This document shows positions 7,242 to 11,986 of a stretch of DNA of 11,986 nucleotides, one piece after another. How positions within the stretch are numbered: position 1 is the stretch's first letter; the number at the start of each line of letters is the position of its first letter. Source of the stretch: Bacillota bacterium (GTDB lineage: Bacteria > Bacillota > Clostridia > Lachnospirales > Lachnospiraceae); contig JAGFXQ010000080.1 in assembly GCA_017861355.1 (NCBI GenBank), positions 1 through 11,986 of the forward strand, given 5' to 3'. The position numbers and the translations under genes are program-made. Under the pieces are notes generated by a model that did no database searches, was not told the DNA's origin, and worked only from the letters and a program-made list of their open reading frames with translations.

Positions 7242-7331
7242 TATTGCTCATTTGAAAATAACTTGGACCATACATGTAAAGGTCAATATGAAATAAAGGT
7301 ATGGTATATACTAAAAACTTATGTACGAAAG

Positions 7332-7371
7332 AATACAAGGAATATTCTGGCAATATTGTTCTGCTTGTATT
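7332..7371. promoter_or_regulatory. Inverted repeat overlapping a promoter -10; possible operator or hairpin
   Basis: AATACAAG (7332-7339) and CTTGTATT (7364-7371) are exact inverted copies with 24 bases between them, about three helical turns from centre to centre. The right arm touches the first base of TATAAT at 7371. Two AATATT hexamers lie inside. Binding of a dimer or a DNA loop here could block the promoter; a cruciform or RNA hairpin is the other option. Confidence 0.4.
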
Positions 7372-7376
7372 ATAAT
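7348..7376 (+). promoter_or_regulatory. Possible sigma-A promoter for the ANT-like gene
   Basis: A perfect TATAAT (7371-7376) is preceded at 17 bases by TGGCAA (7348-7353), a poor -35 match (3 of 6). A transcript starting near 7383 would have a leader of about 107 bases. A second TATAAT at 7424-7429 has no acceptable -35. After the terminator at 7206-7241 this gene needs its own promoter, which supports the call. Confidence 0.4.
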
Positions 7377-7489
7377 GTAAAATAACATGAAATTGATAAA
7401 CCGACTTCACAATGATTCAAATCTATAATAGGGAGTAATTTTTGAGTCGATAAGCGTATTTCAATAGACATAAAGCGAGGATAATTTAT

Positions 7490-8368
7490 ATGAGTTCATA
7501 CGATACCATGATGGATAAATTAGTGTCATTTGCGAAGGAATCGGATCTGATTCAGGCAATGATACTTTTTGGTTCCAGAGCAAGAGAGAAAAATGTTGCA
7601 GATAAGTATTCGGATTACGATATCATATTTCTTGTAAAGGACGTTGATTATTTTTTGAATACGAACGAGTGGTTGAATCAAATTGATAAATATTACATTT
7701 CATTTCAAGAACCAACAGCAGCATACGGTCAAGAACGCAGGGTATTCTTCAGCGAGGCAAAGGATATGGATTTTCTGTTTTATGATGGGAAGGAAGCGGA
7801 AAGATTGGCTGCTGATCCTACGATACAATCCTTCTTTTCTCGAGGATATAAGATACTAGTTGATAAAATTGACTTTAAAGGTGCAATTGAACGCAAAAGA
7901 CCATCTGAACTAACGGATGAAATAAATTCTATTATCACAGAGAAAGAATTTATTAATCTAGCAAATACATTTTGGTTTCATTCGATATGGTCTGTGAAGA
8001 AGATACTTCGAGGAGAAATATGGTCGGCGAAAAGTTGTGTTGATGGTTATATGAAAAATCTGCTAAGGCAGCTGCTGGAAGGCTATTCAAAAGCTGTGAA
8101 AGGTGAAGATTTTGATACGTGGCATGACGGTAGATTTTTTGATAATTGGGTAGATGATAATATTAAGAAACAATTGAAAACAGCATATGGAACCTATGAT
8201 GCAGAGGATATTTTAAGAGCACTGAACAATACAATGCTTATTTTTAGCGATGTATCAAGTAGAATAGTAGCTTTATTAGATTATAATAACCCGATAACTG
8301 CAGAGACATATGCCGCGAAACAGATAGAAAAACTTACCTCTGGATCTTTCTTGATTGATAAGTGTTAA
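7490..8368 (+). CDS. Aminoglycoside 6-adenylyltransferase-like nucleotidyltransferase (ANT(6)/AadE family)
   Basis: This 292-residue protein is close to the usual 285-300 of the family. ANT(6) enzymes transfer AMP from ATP to the 6-hydroxyl of streptomycin in the cytoplasm. The nucleotidyltransferase core is visible: FGSRAR (27-32) binds the nucleotide phosphates, the Asp pair D42 and D44 in SDYDI binds metal, and D94 in MDFLF is a probable third acidic residue. The C-terminal half is helical (FWFHSIWSVKKILRGEIWSAKSCVDGYMKNLLRQLLE), as in the aminoglycoside-binding domain. Start: GAGG ends 9 bases before ATG 7490. It has its own probable promoter and a weak hairpin at its stop. Chromosomal AadE-like proteins are common in clostridia and not all give streptomycin resistance, so the substrate remains open. 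Confidence 0.85.
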   Translation: MSSYDTMMDKLVSFAKESDLIQAMILFGSRAREKNVADKYSDYDIIFLVKDVDYFLNTNEWLNQIDKYYISFQEPTAAYGQERRVFFSEAKDMDFLFYDGKEAERLAADPTIQSFFSRGYKILVDKIDFKGAIERKRPSELTDEINSIITEKEFINLANTFWFHSIWSVKKILRGEIWSAKSCVDGYMKNLLRQLLEGYSKAVKGEDFDTWHDGRFFDNWVDDNIKKQLKTAYGTYDAEDILRALNNTMLIFSDVSSRIVALLDYNNPITAETYAAKQIEKLTSGSFLIDKC

Positions 8369-8385
8369 GCTTAAAGGCTACACTT
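8360..8385 (+). terminator. Weak hairpin at the end of the ANT-like gene
   Basis: AAGTGT (8360-8365) pairs with ACACTT (8380-8385), and AGC (8368-8370) with GCT (8377-8379) across a two-base bulge. It overlaps the stop codon. The following tract is only GTTTG, so termination, if any, is likely inefficient and read-through into the next gene is possible. Confidence 0.3.
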
Positions 8386-8454
8386 GTTTGAGATGGTGAT
8401 TTTTGAATACTGCCATAACATAGTGATACGAACATCTTTCGAAAGGATTTTAAT

Positions 8455-9123
8455 ATGAATAGTAATGAATTGAATTATGATGAGATAAAATGTAAATTGA
8501 AAAATGTATATTTTATCAACGGTACTGCCTATGCTGGAAAATCAACAATTGTAAAAATGATATCAGATAGATTGGGTTTATACTTTTGTGGTGAAAATTA
8601 CAATCTTGATAAAGTTCTTGCAAAAGTAAAACCGGAAGATTGCCCTAATTTATGTTACTTTAAAACCATGAAAAGTTGGGATGAATTTGTATCCCGAACA
8701 CCGGAAGAATATGATGCTTGGATTACAGGTGGGGAAGTTGAAATAACACCTTTTGAAATTGAAGATTTAATAGAGTTATCCGAAAGTCAAAAGGTAATTG
8801 TCGATACTAATATCCCCGTGGAAATATTGCACAAAATATCAGATTATAATCATGTAGCTCTACTATTATCGCCGCAGAGTATGTCTGTAAATGAATTTTT
8901 TAATAGAAACGACCCGGACAAATTATTTATCCTTGAGCAAATAAAGAAAACTAAGAATCCCGAGATTACTTTGGAGAATTATAAAAGATGTATTGAAAAA
9001 GTAAATAGTCTCGAACATTATAATAAGTTTCTGAATAGTGGGTTTCAATGTTTCATTCGAGATGAAAATAGCAATTTAGAGGATAGATATAATCAAATAA
9101 TAGAGCACTTTAAATTATTATAG
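8455..9123 (+). CDS. P-loop NTP-binding protein, kinase-like, function unknown
   Basis: This 222-residue protein has a clear Walker A motif near its N-terminus, G23-TAYAGKST-31, after a hydrophobic strand (VYFIN, 18-22). A likely second strand, KVIVDTNIP (113-121), puts D117 where a Walker B or kinase acidic residue would be. Size and layout fit small-molecule or nucleoside kinases of the shikimate/cytidylate kinase class rather than an AAA+ ring ATPase, because no sensor or arginine-finger motifs are evident. The middle is unusual in carrying two Trp in acidic surroundings (KSWDEF, DAWITGGEVE). AAAGGA lies 8-9 bases ahead of ATG 8455. Codons are markedly more AT-rich than in the genes up to 7192. 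I do not recognise a named family, and the substrate is unknown. Confidence 0.75.
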   Translation: MNSNELNYDEIKCKLKNVYFINGTAYAGKSTIVKMISDRLGLYFCGENYNLDKVLAKVKPEDCPNLCYFKTMKSWDEFVSRTPEEYDAWITGGEVEITPFEIEDLIELSESQKVIVDTNIPVEILHKISDYNHVALLLSPQSMSVNEFFNRNDPDKLFILEQIKKTKNPEITLENYKRCIEKVNSLEHYNKFLNSGFQCFIRDENSNLEDRYNQIIEHFKLL

Positions 9124-9160
9124 AAGGCTTCTGGTATTGACCATAAATATTATTATTTGC

Positions 9161-9168
9161 AGAGGTGA
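9161..9168 (+). promoter_or_regulatory. Ribosome binding site that selects a TTG start
   Basis: AGAGGTGA pairs well with the 3' end of 16S rRNA and lies 5-6 bases before TTG 9174. An in-frame GTG at 9165 sits inside this site and cannot use it, so TTG 9174 is the better start for the CPBP gene. Confidence 0.65.
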
Positions 9169-9173
9169 TTGAT

Positions 9174-9845
9174 TTGAAAAAAAATCAGCATATTCTAATT
9201 GTTTTATCAGTAATTATTGCATGTATTTGTATGGGAATTGTGGATGCCATTATCGAGCCTGGTTATTTGGTAAAATCAATAATTAAAGTGCTGCTGTTTT
9301 TGGGTATGCCTATTGTATATGCTTTGTTTAGCAAAGATGGAAATATAAGGAAAGTGATTACACCTGACAGAAAAGGAATACTCCTTGCTACTGTAGTAGG
9401 CTTCGCTGTTTATGCTATTGTTCTATCTGCTTATTTTATATTCAGAAATATTTTTGATTTTTCCGCATTAACCACCAGTTTAACAACTACAACTGGTGTA
9501 AATAAACAAAATTTCATCTGGGTGGCACTTTACATATCCTTTATCAATTCCTTCCTGGAAGAGTATTTCTTCAGAGGATTTGCGTTCTTGACCTTAAAAA
9601 AACAAACCGGCCGTATGGTGGCATATTGTTTTAGTGCAACAATGTTTGCTTTTTATCATGTTGCAATAATGATAGGCTGGTTTCATTATTTGGTAGTAAT
9701 TTTAGCTTTGATTGGCTTGTTTATCGGTGGTCTTATTTTTGATTGGTTAGATGAAAAATACAATAATATTTATCTATCTTGGCTTGTACATATGTTTGCA
9801 AACTTTGCGACAAACACAATTGGGTTCATTTTATTTAAAGGTTGA
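9174..9845 (+). CDS. CPBP family intramembrane glutamic endopeptidase (CAAX/Abi)
   Basis: This 223-residue multi-pass membrane protein carries all three CPBP motifs: E129-E130-x3-R134 in LEEYFFRGF, H162 in FAFYHVAIMI, and H206-x3-N210 in WLVHMFANF. These residues form the catalytic glutamate/histidine site of Rce1-type proteases. Six to eight hydrophobic segments are apparent, starting with 6-27. Bacterial members include prenyl-protein-type proteases, bacteriocin maturation or self-immunity proteins and many of unknown role. No bacteriocin-like peptide gene is visible next to it, so an immunity role is not supported here. The start is TTG 9174 with an excellent RBS. It follows the P-loop gene after 50 bases and is similarly AT-rich. 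The motif set makes an active enzyme likely; the target is unknown. Confidence 0.93.
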   Translation: MKKNQHILIVLSVIIACICMGIVDAIIEPGYLVKSIIKVLLFLGMPIVYALFSKDGNIRKVITPDRKGILLATVVGFAVYAIVLSAYFIFRNIFDFSALTTSLTTTTGVNKQNFIWVALYISFINSFLEEYFFRGFAFLTLKKQTGRMVAYCFSATMFAFYHVAIMIGWFHYLVVILALIGLFIGGLIFDWLDEKYNNIYLSWLVHMFANFATNTIGFILFKG

Positions 9846-9881
9846 GTAATAATCCAGGATATATGATCTGTTTGATTATTA

Positions 9882-9898
9882 TATCAACCAGGTTGATA
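9882..9898. promoter_or_regulatory. 8-bp palindrome, possible MarR-type operator
   Basis: TATCAACC and GGTTGATA are exact inverted copies around a single A. They lie 36 bases after the CPBP stop and 48 before the membrane-protein start. Near-perfect sites of 16-20 bases of this kind are typical for MarR or related dimeric winged-helix regulators. A loose promoter, TTGATT (9872-9877) then 17 bases then GATACA (9895-9900), would be covered by it. No T-tract follows, so it is not a terminator. Confidence 0.45.
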
Positions 9899-9946
9899 CA
9901 AGTAGATGAATTTCAGTTTATTTAAATGATGGGGAGGAAAGTGGAT

Positions 9947-10465
9947 ATGAGTATTAAAAATGAAATTAATCAGGCTTCGAAAATCGCATTAATATTTACT
10001 ACAATTACCGGTATATTTACATTACTTGGTAAACTTATTACGATTCTCCCCTTGCTTGATGATATTAATTCCAGACGAAATTATAATAATTTCTTTAAGG
10101 TTAACTCTGTGTGGCTAATTATCCTGTTATTAATAATCATTTGCCTTTGTCTTTATATAAGAGTATTTGATGGTGAATTTAATCTTACTTTCATATGTAA
10201 TCCAATGATTCGTATTACAGCAGGTCTTTTGATCATAATAGAAGGAATCTTTGGCTTATCAACGAAAGTTCCTACTCTTATAGTTAATATCCAAACCTTC
10301 CATCAAGCTGTATTAATGGTGGGAGATAAGTTAGATGATATGATAAGTAAATCTTTGACCTTTGATGCTCTAGAGATCTTATTATTCCTGTTACAAACTG
10401 TTGTGGGTTTGATTTTGGTTTTATATAAAAAGAAAAACAAGGTAAATATAGAGAAGCATATATGA
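9947..10465 (+). CDS. Hypothetical four-helix membrane protein
   Basis: I do not recognise a family for this 172-residue protein. It shows four hydrophobic segments: about 13-36 (from ALIFTT to LPLL), 54-73 (SVWLIILLLIIICLCLYIRV), 88-110 and 141-160. A short basic tail (KKKNK) follows the last helix, suggesting that the C-terminus is cytoplasmic. The loop after helix 1 (DDINSRRNYNNFFKVN) is polar and Asn-rich. GGAGG (9933-9937) is 9 bases before ATG 9947. The earlier in-frame ATGs (9926, 9929) lie upstream of that RBS and GTG 9941 is only 3 bases after it, so I reject them. A palindrome lies upstream, hinting at separate regulation. It is AT-rich like its two upstream neighbours. It could be a small transport or envelope protein; nothing in the sequence decides this. 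Confidence 0.72.
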   Translation: MSIKNEINQASKIALIFTTITGIFTLLGKLITILPLLDDINSRRNYNNFFKVNSVWLIILLLIIICLCLYIRVFDGEFNLTFICNPMIRITAGLLIIIEGIFGLSTKVPTLIVNIQTFHQAVLMVGDKLDDMISKSLTFDALEILLFLLQTVVGLILVLYKKKNKVNIEKHI

Positions 10466-10480
10466 TTTCATAATATAATT

Positions 10481-10543
10481 GGAGGGGAAAAAATGGTAGC
10501 TTCAAAAGGATGGGAATGGGAAAAATATCTACTAAAGAATTGA
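10481..10543 (+). other. Strong RBS plus 16-codon ORF: leader peptide or remnant of a lost gene
   Basis: GGAGGGG (10481-10487) is ideally placed, 7 bases after GGAGG, for ATG 10493. That ATG opens a frame reading MVASKGWEWEKYLLKN and stopping at TGA 10541-10543, in a frame different from the GNAT gene that follows. Either it is a short translated leader, or the RBS and first codons of another gene were joined to the GNAT gene by a deletion. The GWEWEK start recalls, from memory only, N-termini of some clostridial class I SAM-dependent methyltransferases. Confidence 0.35.
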
Positions 10544-10560
10544 ATGTGGGGATGAAATTT

Positions 10561-11331
10561 ATGGATGCAAAACAGATCGCTCGATATATTGACGACGGAG
10601 CAAATTATTACCTTAGATTATTCGGTGATGCGGAACATATGGAGTATGTTGATCTTGGATATTATAGTTATGTGAAGCCGAAAGAAGGAGAGCAGGGAAT
10701 TCAATTTGTATTTGACGTCCGTCTTGAAGACTTATCGCCGGAAATGAAGAAAGATAAAACAGCAGAAATAAAAGCACTCAATATGCCCATTTGGCTGGAT
10801 ATCTTAGCTTCAAATGATGTACATAAGCTTATGTTTGGCACGGAGAAAGAACATGGGAAGATAGAACTCGAGGACAATGACGAGGCATATATGGCTTTGT
10901 TGCCACAGGAAAGAAGTATTCCTCTACCAAACGGTTCTGATCTTAGAGTGATTAAGGTTGAAACAAAAGAACAATTTCAAGTATGGACTACACTGGCAAA
11001 TGACATATTAAGCGGGGGGAGCCCGGATATGAATGCGGAATATCATTATCCGTTAGTTCAAAAACGTTTGATGAAATGTTATATAGGATATAAAAACGAT
11101 GTTCCGGCTGCTGTATCAGCCATCATGGATAAGGAAGGTATTACTTCTCTGGAATTCGTTGCAACACTTCCTGCGATGAGAAGGCAGGGGTTATCAAGGG
11201 CGGTATGTAATATGGCAATCAAAGATGCATTTGATGATGATTCAAAGATAATCACACTCAGAGCATTTGGCATCGAAGCCAGAAGACTCTATGAGTCCTT
11301 AGGATTTCAGACATATAATTATGTACTATGA
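10561..11331 (+). CDS. GNAT family acetyltransferase with extra N-terminal domain
   Basis: The C-terminal half (about residues 128-256) is a GNAT domain: MKCYIGYKNDVPAAVSAIM (171-189), then SLEFVATLPAMRRQGLSRAVC with the acetyl-CoA loop R207-R-Q-G-L-S212, and ARRLYESLGFQTYNYVL at the end. The loop ends in Ser where Gly or Ala is usual. The N-terminal half (YIDDGANYYLRLFGDAEHMEYVDLGYY) looks like a degenerate second domain of the two-domain GNAT proteins of Firmicutes; the substrate is unknown. The start is uncertain. ATG 10561 has GGGG 9 bases ahead and fits what I recall of relatives; ATG 10516 has AAAGG 6 bases ahead; ATG 10510 and 10552 lack spaced sites. The strongest upstream RBS feeds a different frame. 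The stop TGA overlaps an ATG at 11328, but the next gene probably starts later. Confidence 0.87.
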   Translation: MDAKQIARYIDDGANYYLRLFGDAEHMEYVDLGYYSYVKPKEGEQGIQFVFDVRLEDLSPEMKKDKTAEIKALNMPIWLDILASNDVHKLMFGTEKEHGKIELEDNDEAYMALLPQERSIPLPNGSDLRVIKVETKEQFQVWTTLANDILSGGSPDMNAEYHYPLVQKRLMKCYIGYKNDVPAAVSAIMDKEGITSLEFVATLPAMRRQGLSRAVCNMAIKDAFDDDSKIITLRAFGIEARRLYESLGFQTYNYVL

Positions 11332-11378
11332 GTACATGGAATTGTTTCAATTACAAGACCAATCAGGAGGAATTTAAT

Positions 11379-11747
11379 ATGCATAAAAAATTAATTGTGA
11401 TTGCTTTTGTTTTACTGCTTTTATCCGGATGTAAAAAGAATACTGAGCTAATAGAACCATATACAATGACTAATCAAAATATAGAAACTATGAAAAGCAA
11501 AAATGAGCAAGGAATATATGAAATTAGTGGTTCAAAAGAACAATTGATCATATATCGTGGTATAGATAAGGGAATTAAGACAATGACGTATACCATTAAT
11601 AACAATAAGTTAACAATCTTTTTTGAGACAGAAGAAATAGAGCAGCCAAAGGATTTCGCTTATAAACTTAAATCTACTTCCTCCTTTGACTATTTACTGA
11701 TTACAATCGATGGTAAAGAAGTAAGTTTTAATACTATCTTTGGATAA
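11379..11747 (+). CDS. Small lipoprotein, function unknown
   Basis: This 122-residue protein has a classic lipoprotein signal peptide: a basic start (MHKK), a hydrophobic core (LIVIAFVLLLL, 5-15) and the lipobox L15-S-G-C18, so the mature protein would be lipid-anchored at Cys18 on the outer face of the cytoplasmic membrane. The mature part of about 105 residues is polar, with a Lys/Glu/Thr-rich beta-type pattern (GIYEISGSKEQLIIY, then IKTMTYTINNNKLTIFFETEE). I do not recognise a domain. AGGAGG (11365-11370) is 8 bases before ATG 11379. An in-frame ATG at 11328 overlaps the upstream GNAT stop but would place 17 polar residues ahead of the signal peptide, so I reject it. It may be a substrate-free envelope stress or binding protein; this is a guess. 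Confidence 0.78.
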   Translation: MHKKLIVIAFVLLLLSGCKKNTELIEPYTMTNQNIETMKSKNEQGIYEISGSKEQLIIYRGIDKGIKTMTYTINNNKLTIFFETEEIEQPKDFAYKLKSTSSFDYLLITIDGKEVSFNTIFG

Positions 11748-11849
11748 TGACCTTTGAGAGGATTTTATTACCTAATATATAGAATTTGATGTAGTTACGA
11801 AGCGGAATTTATCGACAAAATAAACACAACGACACGGGGAGGTTCTACT

Positions 11850-11986
11850 ATGTATTATAGTTATGTTATGGGTATTGATCCGGTAATAAATGAATTGAAA
11901 AATGAGGGTTTTATTATTGAAAATGATGGAATTAATTATATGGTATCTTTTCCGGTAGATAAAACATCTTTATGGGAAGATTTTAT
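11850..11986 (+). CDS. Unrecognised protein, 5' part only
   Basis: A frame opens at ATG 11850 and runs off the window end after 45 full codons. GGGGAGG (11837-11842) lies 7 bases ahead, an excellent site, and the sequence (MYYSYVMGIDPVINELKNEG, then NYMVSFPVDK and SLWEDF) is balanced and protein-like, without low complexity. The N-terminus suggests a small soluble alpha/beta protein; there is no signal peptide or membrane segment in the visible part. I cannot assign a family. The 102 bases between it and the lipoprotein gene show no clear terminator or promoter. Confidence 0.65.
   Translation, partial: MYYSYVMGIDPVINELKNEGFIIENDGINYMVSFPVDKTSLWEDF

Noticed and set aside
9137..9142. TTGACC as a -35 box before the CPBP gene
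   Set aside because: No -10 lies 15-19 bases downstream; the position expected for it falls on the RBS (AGAGGTGA).
9174..9845. CPBP protein as bacteriocin immunity or phage abortive-infection system
   Set aside because: No bacteriocin precursor, ABC exporter, toxin partner or other defence gene is visible near it; the motif set alone cannot support this.
11328..11381. ATGA overlap of the GNAT stop with an upstream start for the lipoprotein
   Set aside because: It would add 17 polar residues before a textbook signal peptide, whereas ATG 11379 has AGGAGG at 8 bases.
1..11986. Cassette-like array of single small genes suggesting an integron or superintegron
   Set aside because: No integrase gene and no attC-like imperfect palindromes between the genes; spacings vary and carry ordinary RBSs. 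One 27-nt repeat is not enough.

Overview
The window looks like a chromosomal stretch from a low-GC Firmicute, probably a clostridium of the Lachnospiraceae type. The grounds are AT-rich DNA, strong AGGAGG-type ribosome binding sites, same-strand packing, and a gene mix (type A CAT, DinB, DUF2500, GPH symporter, AraC-GyrI, CPBP, aminoglycoside nucleotidyltransferase relatives) common in such genomes. This is inference; no rRNA or marker gene fixes the taxon. All 16 genes recognised are on the + strand. I found no tRNA, rRNA, integrase, transposase, phage gene or CRISPR array.

Layout. (1) 1-2802: a tightly spaced run of small enzymes, namely the end of a chloramphenicol acetyltransferase-like gene, a GNAT acetyltransferase, a DinB-fold protein, a flavin reductase-like protein and a nitroreductase. 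(2) 2803-5762: a possible promoter, a GH1 beta-glucosidase and, overlapping it by ATGA, a GPH-type sugar:cation symporter; together they form an import-and-hydrolyse unit for a beta-glucoside without a PTS. (3) 5822-7242: a DUF2500 membrane-anchored protein, then an AraC regulator with a GyrI-like ligand domain, closed by a perfect 10-bp-stem terminator. (4) 7243-8385: a regulatory intergenic region and an ANT(6)-like nucleotidyltransferase. (5) 8455-10465: a more AT-rich stretch with a P-loop kinase-like protein, a CPBP membrane protease and a four-helix membrane protein preceded by a palindrome. (6) 10481-11986: a bifunctional-length GNAT protein with a puzzling 5' end, a small lipoprotein, and the start of an unrecognised gene.

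How the genes fit together. The only clear pathway is the beta-glucosidase/symporter pair. The rest reads as accessory detoxification and small-molecule modification: acetyl transfer (CAT, two GNATs), nucleotidyl transfer (ANT-like), flavin-dependent reduction (two FMN proteins) and a ligand-sensing regulator. I do not see a convincing new multi-gene defence or mobile system. The observations most worth a second look are a 27-nt near-identical DNA repeat at the ends of two unrelated genes, a strong RBS feeding a 16-codon ORF just before the second GNAT gene, two inverted repeats placed like operators, and departures from conserved polar residues in the DinB and symporter proteins.
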